Shown: positions 1-9,641 of the stretch, one piece after another
How the letters are laid out: each line of letters opens with the position of its first letter
Position numbering within the stretch: the stretch's first letter is position 1
Assembly (NCBI GenBank): GCA_033060915.1
Contig: CM065398.1
Coordinates: 2,801,001 to 2,865,000, forward strand
Reading direction: 5' to 3'
Length of the DNA: 64,000 nt
DNA from: Euryodendron excelsum
Lineage: Eukaryota > Streptophyta > Magnoliopsida > Ericales > Pentaphylacaceae
The notes under the pieces: generated by a model
Told to the model about the DNA's origin: nothing
The model's input: only the letters and a program-made list of their open reading frames with translations
The model's database searches: none
Translations under genes and position numbers: made by a program

Positions 1-272
1 ACGTGTGCATCATCTACTCTATGAGAAGGCTAGGTGAAGAAGAAATCAAGGCTTTAGAATAGATGTTCCCATGGTTTGCTACTTGTAATATTGTGAAAGC
101 CTACTGCAATAAACAGAGACGTAGTACTTATTTGGATACTTGGCACCAGAAGAACAAAATAAGGGGCAAAATTATCAGAAGGAAGCCTTTTGCAGAGACT
201 TGTGACGTTGTTTGATTACTTCAGCGTTTGTCCCAGAATATGTGGGGGTTCAATTCTTTTATAGACAGAATA
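1..272 (+). repeat. Direct repeat, copy 1 (broken by pararetrovirus copy A)
   Basis: This stretch recurs almost unchanged at 13171-13444 in the same orientation. The shared text starts at the window edge and ends at the string agacagaata, after which copy 1 runs into viral sequence. One frame reads like coding DNA (from the ATG at 21), but it has an in-frame TAG at 58-60, where the second copy has CAG, and a shared TGA near 212. The product is not recognised. A short motif, cagaatatgtgrgggttca, occurs twice here (234 and 266) and only once in copy 2, so the border lies between about 272 and 285. Confidence 0.75.
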
Positions 273-288
273 TGTGAGGGTTCATTAA

Positions 289-756
289 TTCGTTATCCAT
301 CCTTATGTTAGATGGTGGAATAAATTGAATAAGGAATTAGATAAAACTGTTGCAGAAATAGTTGTTGTGGTAAAAGATTATCAACAGGAATCTGAGTTTC
401 AAAGATCTCAATCCTATCCTTCTACATCTAAATTGGATATTATGAAAAATGTATTAAAAATGCAAAATCCTCTTATGAAGGATAAAGAATTAATGTATGA
501 ATGCCTCCGCCAATTAAAAAGAGAATTTCTGGCCACATTCAAATCTGATTCTGACTCAGATGAAGAAATGCAATCCCAATCATCTCAGCACACTTGTCTA
601 GCAAGAGAATCCTAAGATCTATATGCAGAGGATTCGGATCATATTCCAACTACTGAAGATCTTTTTGATGCCATGCTTGACATTATGGCAAAGAAAAAAA
701 CAAGAAAAGCTCGCTCCTCTGCCTCTTCAGATAAGGATAGGGACGACAAAAAGTAG
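289..756 (+). pseudogene. Pararetroviral polyprotein C-terminal tail
   Basis: The frame starting around 289 reads HPYVRWWNKLN and continues through 325-612. It is stopped by TAA at 613-615, then continues in the same frame to TAG at 754-756. The protein is charged, with an acidic serine-rich patch (SDSDSDEE) and a lysine/arginine-rich end (AKKKTRKARS). It directly precedes the viral promoter, the position of the end of the polyprotein downstream of RNase H. No enzymatic motif is visible. Copy B lacks this region, so whether the internal TAA is ancestral cannot be checked here. Confidence 0.6.
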
Positions 757-1205
757 CCGTCCCATGTGAAGGAATCTCTTCACATTCAAGACTGTCGCAC
801 TACACGACAAAAAGGCATCTTGGCTTTGACGCAAATGGCCAACCGACGCCAACCCATTTGGGCCCCACTCCATTTTGCGTCATTGCTTACTAAAGCATTT
901 TTGACTTTTGTAAAAAGTTGTTCTTATCTCTCCGGACTTCTAATTAATTTTTGGAATCCGGAATAGTGTTTTCTTTTTGCTTATAAAAGGGACCTTTCAC
1001 CCTTTGTTGAAGGCAGGAATCAATTCTCAGCATCCTCTCTCTCTTGTTAATAAATTTCTCACTTCAAAATCTTTGCTTTTCTTTTACTTTCTTTGGTAAG
1101 TTTTTATTTGTCTTTCCTTGACAATTATTTATATTCTATTTCTATTTTTATATATTCTGTTTCTATATTATATCTATTGATATTCTGTTTCTATATTCTA
1201 TCTAT
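757..1205 (+). promoter_or_regulatory. Pararetroviral promoter and RNA terminal region
   Basis: The only long non-coding part of copy A lies between the polyprotein tail and the primer site. A TATA box (TATAAAA, 982-988) is followed about 25-35 bases later by a CT-rich stretch that would hold the RNA start. AATAAA at 1049-1054 could serve as the poly(A) signal of a terminally redundant transcript. Upstream, TGACG at 828-832 and nearby CCGACG resemble as-1-type activator sites of caulimovirid promoters. A tandem motif (attctgtttctatatt) repeats at about 1150-1200. Function today is unknown. Confidence 0.65.
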
Positions 1206-1223
1206 TGGTATCAGAGCCATGAT
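1206..1223 (+). other. Minus-strand primer binding site (tRNA-Met)
   Basis: TGGTATCAGAGCC at 1206-1218 is the complement of the 3' end of plant initiator tRNA-Met, the primer used by Caulimoviridae. It marks map position zero of the viral genome and lies between the promoter region and the leader of the movement-protein frame. Ty1/copia elements use the same primer, but the neighbouring domains and absence of an integrase point to a pararetrovirus. Copy B lacks the site: its leader resumes just after it. Confidence 0.85.
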
Positions 1224-1475
1224 AGCTTAAATTGTGGTATGCAATTCTGCGTAAAAAGTATGTCTATACAATTTATATGAATTATTGTTACTGTTTTCCT
1301 TCTTCTCCATTGCTCAAACAAGTGGTACAGTACTCAAGTCGCGCCTGGTTTTGTTATCCCATGTCTGATACCCGCGCAAAGGGTTGGTATTGGGATGTGC
1401 CTTTAAGTCGTTGACAACTGTGCTTGTTTGATCAATGGATGGTAGTTTGGAAATACTAATAATTGTTCATATCTT

Positions 1476-2530
1476 TTGTATACTTATATTTTTTACAAGG
1501 AATTACATACTCCTCTACTTATGATGAATCCTTTTCATAGAACATCTTCTTCTAAGAAGATGATTAAAGCTGCTGAAGTAAATGAATACCCAGATCAACT
1601 TGAAAATCTTAATAAATGGGTTATACCCTTTGTTCAACCTTCTTCTATTTATAAGATAGGAACTTTTGACCTTAAAGGTGTAAAAACTGTTGAAACCGTA
1701 GAACAAACTGTAAGTTTGCAATTTGATGAACAGACTATCCAACTTCTGGATTCTATGGATATCGTAAGATATCAACATAAATATAATTTTTTACATATAG
1801 GACTTATACAAGTTGCCTTTAAACCTCTTACCTTAAGTGGTTTACCAGCTAGTTTTTTAGCAGTCCTTCGAGATGCAAGATGTCTTGATTGGAAATCTTC
1901 CCTTATGGGAATTATGCAATCTAGTGTGGCTCATGGCCTAGTCTATTTTAATGTATGTCCTAATTTACAATTATCACTTACAGATGCTAATATTTTAGAT
2001 GCTGTAAGTTTAAATACTAAACTCCATGGTTATAACTTTAAACCAGGATCTGAGCCCCTCTATCTCAGTTATAGAATTTATTTTAAGGCTTTATAGACAC
2101 TTGCTCCTAATTGTAAGAGGTTTAGTTCCTCTGGAAGTACTGTCATAATTGAATCTAATCTTCCTAGCTCTAATATATCTACAAATTGCCAAATTACTTG
2201 GGATAAAGTCCAATTCCCTGAGACTTGGCAGCTTCAACAAGCTGTCACACCTGCTCCCTTGATCCAAGAAGAAGTGGATCAAATTATTCAGACCCCTGAA
2301 GGAGATATAGAGGTAAGATTTACTTTTGGTTCCTCCCAAGGATCGAGATCACGATCTCTTTCCAGATCTTCTTCTATGAGATCTCTACCTCCTTATAAGA
2401 TTTCTTTACCAGAAACTTTTAGACCTTCTACTTCTAGACTCTCTGACACTATCGAATCTGTTAGAATTTCTGATCAACAAATTCCTCATGGAATTCCTAA
2501 ACCCCCAGTAGACATGTGTCATCGTATCTG
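1476..2530 (+). pseudogene. Movement protein region (30K superfamily), broken
   Basis: The frame opens in the leader; the likely natural start is the double ATG at 1519-1524 (MMNPFHR). Residues GTFDLKGVKTVE to about DANILD correspond to the core of 30K-superfamily cell-to-cell movement proteins as in petuviruses and badnaviruses, including the LPASFLAVLRDARCLDW stretch. The domain is interrupted by TAG at 2094-2096 and the same frame resumes to a TGA at 2529-2531, with a serine/arginine-rich linker (SRSRSLSRSSS) near 2345-2385. Copy B carries the N-terminal two thirds. The family is a confident call from the overall pattern; the start codon is a guess. Confidence 0.75.
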
Positions 2531-2531
2531 A

Positions 2532-3860
2532 ATGTATAGTACTATTTGTAAACAACGTGATAATACGGATCGAGCCATAGCTCAAATGATTATTAGTGGT
2601 TTTACTGGCACTATTAAAGGTTGGTGGGATAATTATTTAATTTCAACTGCTAAATCTGAAATTTTAGATGCCATTAAACAGGAACCTTCTCCTACCCCTA
2701 ATGATCCTAATCATGTTACTATTACAGAACAATCAGTTTATACACTGATTTTAGCCATCTGTGAACATTTTACTGGAAGATATTCTAGTAATAATGAAAA
2801 TATTAGAACACTTATTCAAAATCTCAGATGTCCTACTCTTACCCATTTTAGATGTTATAAGGATGTATTCCTTTGTCGTGTTATGCAACTTCCAGATGCT
2901 AATAGCGATCATTGAAAGTCTAAATTTATAGATGGTCTTCCCTTTCTTTTCGCTGAAAGAGTTCGTAAAGCTCTTAGGGACAGAAATGATGGAATTTCTA
3001 TTCCTTACTCTAATCATTCTTTTGGTAGTCTTATAGATACCTGTATACAAGAAGGATTAGCTTTATGTAATGGCATTAAGCTTAAAAGCCAGCTTAAAAA
3101 GCAAAAGCTTACTGAGAAATCTCAACTTGGAGATTTTTGTGATAATTTTGGGATGGATATGCCAAAACCACCTCCAGATCATTCTACGTGATCTAAAGGA
3201 AAAAAGAAATTTAAATAAAAAACTCCTTCTAGGAAAAAGAAATATACTCAGGACACTTCTACGAGTCAACCCTCTAAACAGTATGTTAAAAAATCTTCCC
3301 ATAAGAAGAAAACCTCCACTTCTAAAAAAGAAATTAAATGTTGGAAATGTGGTAAATTTGGTCACTATGCCAATAAATGTTTAACAAAAAAGAAGTTAAA
3401 TGAACTTCAAATAGATGAACAACTAAAAGATACTTTAGCTAAAGTATTTCTAAATAGTGAAAGTGAACCAGCTAATTCTACATCTGGATCGTCTGAGTCT
3501 GAGTCCCCTGAGTTAGATCAGGTTCAGGAGCATGATACTTCTAGTGATATTGATAATATTGATAAACTAGATTCCTGTTCAGGTAATTGTAATTATTATA
3601 AAGCCATAGTTGATATGCATGGTTTAAGCATCAATATGCTTACACAGGATTAGGAAATAATCATAAAAATTTTAGATCAAATTCCTGATACTACTATGAA
3701 AGCTCAGATGATTGAAAATTATTTGAAGCAAGTTAAGCAATAGGATAATATTCCAAAAATTTCTCATGCTTATAGCATGACTGAAGTCATGAAACGACTT
3801 CAAAATCAACAAGACAAACCTGTTACTTTACAGGATTTAAACACTGAGATCAATTAGTTA
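2532..3860 (+). pseudogene. Coat protein region with CCHC zinc knuckle, broken
   Basis: The frame continues from the movement region. The coat core covers about 2560-3060 (GFTGTIKGWWDNYL through the FIDGLPFLFAERVRK stretch). A basic lysine-rich segment follows at 3190-3330, then a retroviral-type knuckle CWKCGKFGHYANKC at about 3339-3380 that would bind viral RNA, then an acidic serine-rich tail (3470-3570). Stops: TGA 2913-2915 (also present in copy B), TGA 3189-3191, TAA 3216-3218, TAG 3651-3653, TAG 3741-3743 and TAG 3855-3857. Where copy B can be compared, the stops at 3189, 3651 and 3741 are single C-to-T changes. Confidence 0.78.
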
Positions 3861-3999
3861 AAAATAGAGATTAAATCTCTAAAAAATGACAATATAAATT
3901 TAACCTCTAGGGTTACTAATTTAGAACTCTGTAGACATCTGAATAATTCTTCCGAGTCATCCCAGTTCTCTCTTCCCCAATATTTGGCTATTCTAGATC

Positions 4000-4490
4000 A
4001 GGTTACCTCACAAAAGTGGTATATTAGAATCACTTTATTTGTTCATAATGAATTGTTATTTGAAAACTTGACTGCCCTCGTGGATAGTGGTGCAGATTTG
4101 AACTGTGTTCAAGAAGGGTTAATTCCAACCTAATATTTTGAAAAAACAAAACATTCTTTGACTTCTGCTAGTGGAAATAAGCTAGAAATACAATATAAAA
4201 TTACTGATACTCATATCTGTAATCAAGATGTATGTATCCCACCTACCTTTTTACTTGTCAAAAATCTACAACACCATGTTATACTTGGTACACCTTTTCT
4301 ACATAGTATTATGCCTATTGAAAAAATTGACTCAACAGGTATTTATACCAAATTGAATAATCAACAACTAGTTTTTCAGTTTATAACTGATCCTCAAACT
4401 AGATATTTAAATGAAGTTAAAAATATCTTGTTAGCCAAAGAAAATCAAATTAATTTTCTTAAACAAGAAATTTCGATATGAACTATTTCT
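4000..4490 (+). pseudogene. Retropepsin-like aspartic protease region, broken
   Basis: The catalytic loop reads LVDSGADLNCVQ at about 4077-4112, with the D-S/T-G active-site triad of a retroviral-type protease that would process the polyprotein. The flap-side motif HVILGTPFLHSI follows at about 4272-4307, the hydrophobic-LG pair typical of the fold. A TAA at 4131-4133 splits the domain, where the inverted fragment at 5889-6203 has CAA. TGA at 4479-4481 closes the open part; copy B has TGG there. Confidence 0.8.
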
Positions 4491-4499
4491 TAAGCTTTA

Positions 4500-5519
4500 G
4501 TAAAATCTAAAGTTCAAGACAAAATCAAATTAATTGAAAAATAATTTCTTAGTGAAATTTGTAATGATCATCCTAATGCTTTTTGAGATAGGAAACGACA
4601 TATTGTTTCTCTTCCATATGAAAATGATTTTTTTAACAGACAAATACCGACAAGGGCTCGGCCTTGTCAAATGAATCAAGAATACCTTGATTTATGCAAA
4701 AAAGAAATTGCTTTTTTGCTTGAGAAAAAACTCATTAGGAAATCTTATTCTCCTTGGAGTTGTACTGGATTTTATGTCAATAAAAATGTTGAAATTGAGA
4801 GGGGTGTTCCTAGATTAGTTATTAATTATAAACCTCTCAATAAAGTATTAAAATGGATTAGGTATCCTATACCTAATAAAAAGGATTTACTTGATCGCCT
4901 TCATAAGGCTTTAATATTTTTTAAATTTGATTTAAAATCTGGATATTGGCAAATTCAAGTTGCTGAATCTGATAGATATAAAACTGCTTTTACTGTTCTC
5001 ATAGGGCATTATGAATGGAATGTTATGTCTTTTGGTTTGAAAAATGCTCCTTCTGAATTTCAGAATATTATGAATGATATTTTCATTCCCTATACCGATT
5101 TTATCCTAGTATATATTGATGATATTTTGGTATTTTCTCAAACTATAGATCAACATAGTAAACATCTAGATATTTTTCGCAAAATTATATTACACAATGG
5201 ACTAGTTATATCTGCTCCAAAAATGAAACTCTTTTAAACCACTGTTCGATTTTTGGGTCATAATATCCATCAAGGACAAATTGTTCCTATTACACGAAGT
5301 ATTGAGTTTGTTTCTAAATTCCCTGATGAAATATTAGATAAAACTCAACTACAAAGATTTTTAGGCAATTTGAATTATATTAATCCCTATTATAAAAATC
5401 TTGCAAAAGATTCTGCTATCTTATATGATAGATTAAAGAAAATTCCTTCTCCATGGACGCCAGATCATACTTTGGCAGTTCAAACAATTAAATCTAAGGT
5501 TAAAAACCTTCCATGTTAA
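4500..5519 (+). pseudogene. Reverse transcriptase region, broken
   Basis: Palm and fingers motifs are in order: VPRLVINYKPLNK near 4805, FDLKSGYWQIQ near 4927, MSFGLKNAPSEFQ near 5025, the catalytic YIDD box at 5111-5122 and the LGHNIHQG thumb motif near 5253. It would copy viral pregenomic RNA into DNA. Stops at 4542-4544, 4584-4586 and 5235-5237 interrupt the frame, and a one-base loss at about 5517, seen against copy B, shifts it. Without these lesions the family match is unmistakable. Confidence 0.9.
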
Positions 5520-5888
5520 CTCTTGCTAACCCTGCATAGTTTAAAATTGTGCAAACTGATGCTAGTAATATTGGTTATGGTGGTATTTTTACTCAAGTTA
5601 TACCTGATACTAAAAAATAAATTTTGATAAGATATGCTTTAGGAAAATGGAATCCTGCTCAATCTAAATATGCTGCTGTCAAGAAAGAACTTCTTGCTAT
5701 TGTTAAATGTATATCTAAATTCCAAGATGATTTACTAAATCAAAAATTCCTGTTAAAAACAGATTGTTAAGCTGTAAAATATATTTTCAGCAATGATGTC
5801 AAACATGATGTATCTAAGCATATCATTGCCAGATGGCAAACACATCTATCTGTGTTTGATTTTGATATTATATATATCAAAGGGAAGG
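5520..5888 (+). pseudogene. RNase H region, truncated by inversion junction
   Basis: After the frameshift the reading continues with a DASNIGYGG motif near 5558 (first catalytic aspartate), LLAIVKCISKF near 5691 and a KTDC motif near 5756, the usual order for retroviral RNase H. TAG near 5537, TAA near 5618 and TAA near 5767 are stops where copy B has TGG, CAA and CAA. The domain ends abruptly at KGKD (about 5888), where it runs into protease sequence in the opposite orientation. Confidence 0.82.
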
Positions 5889-6203
5889 ATACATACATCT
5901 TGATTACAGATATGAGTATCAGTAATTTTATACTGTATTTCTAGCTTATTTCCACTAGCAGAAGTCAAAGAATGTTTTGTTTTTTCAAAATATTGGGTTG
6001 GAATTAATTTTTCTTGAACACAGTTCAAATTTGCACCACTATCCACGAGGGCAGTCAAGTTTTCAATTAACAATTCATTATGAACAAATAAAGTGATTCT
6101 AATATATCACTTTTGTAAAATAACCTGATCTAGAATAGCCAAATATTGAGAAAGAGAGGACTGAGATGACTCCAAAGAATTATTCATATGTCTACAGAGT
6201 TTA
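5889..6203 (-). pseudogene. Inverted protease fragment at the end of copy A
   Basis: Read on the minus strand, 6203 to 5889 matches copy A about 3920-4235. It covers the end of the coat tail and the protease active site (LVDSGANLN) with an open frame from 6073. The junction with the RNase H region shares a few bases (ggata) on both sides, suggesting microhomology joining. Its other end, near 6203, changes to non-viral sequence leading into the B-box gene promoter. It lacks a stop codon found in the direct copy, so it is not a recent inversion of that exact segment. Confidence 0.8.
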
Positions 6204-6623
6204 GTAATTCAACGAAACAAAACAAACGAAATCGAACTTTATTGAATTACGAAAATACCACCGGCCAACATTCTACAGTAACACGTGGCGGGTACATTTA
6301 GTTCTACATAGACCAGCGAGTACGCAAATAGCCTTGCTTTTCTTTTCCAGCTTTCTCCAGCTTTCGCAGTTGGCCAATTGCCTTTCTTCACTGTTATGAG
6401 TCCTCACCATTTTTAAAGTCTCAAACAGGCTGTTCTCACGCTCTCCTCTCTCTTCTCTCTTCTCTCTTCTCTCTCACATGTATATATGCGTATACTGAAT
6501 CACCGATAGCTTCTGATCCATCAATCTTCTGTATCTGTCGTCGAATCGGGCGGCGAACGATGGATTTGCCGAGGAGGAGAGATGTGAGATGAGAAGAGAG
6601 AGAGAGAAGAAGGCTGTGGAACT
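6204..6623 (+). promoter_or_regulatory. Promoter and 5' UTR of the B-box gene
   Basis: About 420 bases separate the viral remnant from the B-box start codon. A TC-rich block at 6440-6475, a GA-rich block at 6590-6612 and a TATA-like tatatat at 6481-6487 look like a plant core promoter and leader. The CACGTG-like string acacgtggc at 6279-6287 is a possible G-box, the site type bound by HY5 and PIF factors. The pararetroviral DNA is therefore only a few hundred bases upstream of the start. Regulatory roles are inferred from motif type only. Confidence 0.5.
6560..6592 (+). other. Upstream ORF in the B-box gene leader
   Basis: ATG at 6560 opens a ten-codon frame ([10 protein letters not shown]) ending at TGA 6590-6592. 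A second upstream ATG at 6589 overlaps that stop and stays open, out of frame, across the main ATG and through the end of exon 1. Both would lower initiation at the main start if they are transcribed. The reading is direct; the regulatory effect is inference. Confidence 0.45.
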
Positions 6624-6716
6624 ATGCGAACACTTTGCGACGTTTGTGAGAGCGCCGCTGCGATCCTCTTCTGCGCCGCAGACGAGGCTGCTCTTTGCCG
6701 TTCCTGCGACGAGAAG
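6624..6716 (+). CDS. B-box zinc-finger protein, BBX18/BBX19-like, first exon
   Basis: ATG at 6624 gives [20 protein letters not shown] and then [11 protein letters not shown], followed by a GT splice donor at 6717-6718. This is the first half of a type-I B-box zinc finger (spacing C-x2-C, C, then C-x2-C), and its N-terminus matches the plant double-B-box group containing Arabidopsis BBX18/BBX19. Known members act in the nucleus in light and flowering control through protein-protein contacts. In this group the first intron falls about here, so a phase-0 intron is expected. No second B-box exon was found in the remaining sequence. Either intron 1 is very long because of insertions, or the gene is cut off and dead. 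Confidence 0.8.
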
Positions 6717-7253
6717 GTATTGAAGCTTGACTAAATTCCTTGATATATATATATATATATATACGTGTGTGTGTGTGTGTAGTTGTGTATGTATAATGGC
6801 CTTGTTCGTAATTTAAATGTTCAGATGATCGTTTGCGGTGTTTCGTAAAATTGATTATCGAGGAATACTGGAGTGGATCTATTTAATATCGCAATGAATT
6901 TGTGAATTGAAAGTTGATTGTTTGGCTTTTCTCAACGTTGTTGTTTAAAGAAGAGGGAGGTTGAAGCGATTGTCAATTAGTGCTACAAAAAGTGAGAACT
7001 TAGGTCCCTTGGGTGCAAATTCATATCAGCAGTGGAGAAACAATAGTCTATTTTGCGAGTGTAGAAAAATTTTCTTGCACGTTACATTATTAATCTGCTT
7101 AATTTGCCTTGGATCTCTGAAAATGTCATTCAGTTAGGCCAAATCCGTAATCGATGCAAACTGCATATTTGTTTTTTTACTTATTTGCTGTTTTTTCGTT
7201 ATCCTTTTTTCCTTCCCATTGTATTCCGTGTGGAGTGCCTGCAATTTCTCTCT

Positions 7254-7285
<32 letters not shown>

Positions 7286-7650
7286 GCATGCACGAACACA
7301 TGCAGATCAATTTTGAAGTTCTTTGGCAAGTCTTGCCATTCAGTTGCATTTGGCTATGTTACCTCAACTTTTTTGAATTTGTGAAATACGCGTATCGAAC
7401 ACTCGGACAAGGGTATGAAATATGTGTCCAATAGTCTAGTTGGATATGGATATGCATTCAACTAGTATGTATAAGTAATTGAGTTTATTATAGAACTATA
7501 CATAAGACTTTCATTTTATGCATGAAATGCTATATTTTAGTTTGTAAATCCCACTTTACCTTCAAAAGCAAAATAAGTATTTAAAGAAAATAAAATTTAG
7601 TCGTATCCGAGTGTCATTAGCATGAAATTAGAAAAATGCTCCTTGTCCAA
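6717..7650 (+). other. Start of B-box gene intron 1, or orphaned 3' flank
   Basis: The stretch starts with a good donor (AAG|GTATTG) and is T-rich like a plant intron. It contains short repeats: (TA)n at about 6743-6761, (TG)n at 6765-6780 and a TC-rich run at 7247-7285. No exon with the expected continuation of the B-box was seen. It ends where pararetrovirus copy B begins. Confidence 0.5.
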
Positions 7651-8815
7651 TTTAAATCCTGTAAAGTAACAGGTTTGTCTTGTTGATTTTAAAGTCGTTT
7701 CATGACTTTAGTCATGCTATAAGCATGAGAAATTTTTGGAATATTATCCTGTTGTTTAACTTGCTTCAAATAATTTTCAATCATCTGAGCTTTCATAGTA
7801 GTATCAGGAATTTGATCTAAAATTTTTATGATTATTTCCTGATCCTGTGTAAGCATATTGATGCTTAAACCATGCATATCAACTATGACTTTATAATAAT
7901 TACAATTACCTGAACAGGAATCTAGTTTATCAATATTATCAATATCACTAGAAGTATCATGCTCCTGAACCTGATCTAACTCAGGGGACTCAGACTCAGA
8001 CAATCCAGATGTAGAATTAGCTGGTTCACTTTCACTATTCAGAAATGCTTTAGCTAAAGCATCTTTTAGCTGTTCATCTATTTGAAGTTCATTTAATTTC
8101 TTTTTTGTTAAACATTTATTGATATAGTGACCAAATTTACCACATTTCCAACATTTAATTTCTTTTTTAGAAGTAGAGGTTTTCTTTTTATAGGAAGATT
8201 TTTTAACATACTGTTTAGAGGGTTGACTCGTAGAGGTGTCCTGAGTATATTTCTTTTTCCTAGAAGGAGTTTTTGATTTAAATTTCTTTTTTCCTTTAGA
8301 TCGCGTAGAACGATCTGGAGGTGGTTTTGGCATATCCATCCCAAAATTATCACAAAAATCTCCAAGTTGAGATTTCTCAGTAAGCTTTTGCTTTTTAAGC
8401 TGGCTTTTAAGCTTAATGTCATTACATAAAGCTAATCCTTCTTGTATACGGGTATCTATAAGACTACCAAAAGAATGATTAGAGTAAGGAATAGAAATTC
8501 CATCATTTCTGTCCCTAAGAGCTTTACGAACTCTTTCAGCGAAGAGAAAGGGAAGACCATCTATAAATTTAGACTTTCAATGATCGCTATTAGCATCTGG
8601 AAGTTGCATAACACGACTAAGGAATACATCCTTATAACATCTAAAATGGGTAAGAGTAGGACATCTGAGATTTTGAAGAAGTGTTCTAATATTTTCATTA
8701 TTACTAGAATATCTTCCAGTAAAATGTTCACAGATGGCTAAAATTAGCGTATAAACTGATTGTTCTGTAATAGTAACATGATTAGGATCATTAGGGGTAG
8801 GAGAAGGTTCCTGTA
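7651..8815 (-). pseudogene. Coat protein C-terminal part with CCHC knuckle, copy B
   Basis: The coat core begins at about 8815 and reads in the same frame to 7651. A TGA at about 8582-8580 falls in a position where copy A has the identical TGA. Beyond it, 8339-7689 is open for 216 codons: lysine-rich segment, knuckle CWKCGKFGHYINKC at about 8155-8113, acidic serine-rich stretch and the coat tail. Copy A has five further stops in the corresponding segment. The frame ends at the copy border near 7651. Confidence 0.78.
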
Positions 8816-9418
8816 TGAGGGAAAACAGAATGAATAAAAGATCCAGAATCTGTCATCCAGATTAGCATCTGTAAGTGATAATTGTAAATTAGGATATACA
8901 TTAAAATAGACCGGGCAATGAGCCACACTAGATTGCATAATTCCCATAAGGGAAGATTTCCAATCAAGACATCTTGCATCTCGAAGGACTGCTAAAAAAC
9001 TAGCTGGTAAACCACTTAAGGTAAGAGGTTTAAAGGCAACTTGTATAAGTCCTATATGTAAAAAATTATATTTATGTTGATATCTTACGATATCCATAGA
9101 ATCCAGAAGTTGGATAGTCTGTTCATCAAATTGCAAACTTACAGTTTGTTCTACAGTTTTAACAGTTTTTACACCTTTAAGGTCAAAAGTTCCTATCTTA
9201 TAGATAGAAGAAGGTTGAACAGAGGGTATAACCCATTTATTAAGATTTTCAAGTTGATCTGGGTATTCATTTACTTCAGCAGCTTTAATCATTTTCTTAG
9301 AAAAAAATGTTCTATGAAAAGGATTCATCATAAGTAGAGGAGTATGTAATTCCTTGTAAAAAAATATAAATATACAAAAGATATGAACAATTATTAGTGT
9401 TTCCAGACTACCATCCAT
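8744..9418 (-). pseudogene. Movement protein N-terminal part, copy B
   Basis: The frame begins in the leader; the probable natural start is the MMNPFHR position. It follows copy A through the 30K-type core to about LSLTDAN, where it leaves the homologous sequence. About 45 unrelated bases (around 8820-8865) follow, then coat sequence that corresponds to copy A 2683 onward. About 690 bases, covering the end of the movement protein and the start of the coat, are lost. Upstream, 9420-9625 is the viral leader, joined directly to the end of RNase H. Confidence 0.75.
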
Positions 9419-9641
9419 TGATCAAATAAGCACATTTGTCAACGACTTAAAGGCACATCCCAATACCAACCCTTTGCGCGGGTATCAGACATGGGATAAC
9501 AAAACCAGGCATGACTTGGGTACTGTACCACTTGTTTGAGCAATGGAGAAGAAGGAAAACAGTAACAATAATTCATATAAATTGTATAGACATACTTTTT
9601 ACGCAGAATTACATATCACAATTTACCGCGATCATAAGGAT

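Larger units (their letters stand above)
273..6203 (+). mobile_element. Endogenous pararetrovirus copy A, petuvirus-like, decayed
   Basis: Order on the plus strand: polyprotein C-terminal tail, promoter, tRNA-Met primer site, leader, movement protein, coat protein with CCHC knuckle, aspartic protease, reverse transcriptase, RNase H, then an inverted protease piece at 5889-6203. No integrase and no true LTRs are seen. All domains from 1476 to 5519 lie in one frame with stops, as in the single-polyprotein genus Petuvirus; other Caulimoviridae usually split these domains among ORFs. The order is permuted relative to the viral ORF (tail first, RNase H last), as expected for integration of circular viral DNA. 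At least 15 stops and one frameshift make it non-coding. Genus assignment is inference from domain order. Confidence 0.88.

Noticed and set aside
1206..1223. Ty1/copia element suggested by the tRNA-Met primer site
   Set aside because: No integrase, and a 30K movement domain, coat/knuckle and the RT-RNase H order indicate a pararetrovirus.
3063..3384. Open frames of about 100 codons on both strands over the coat region
   Set aside because: They are shadows in other frames of the coat protein, whose knuckle is in a third frame; the same shadows appear in copy B.
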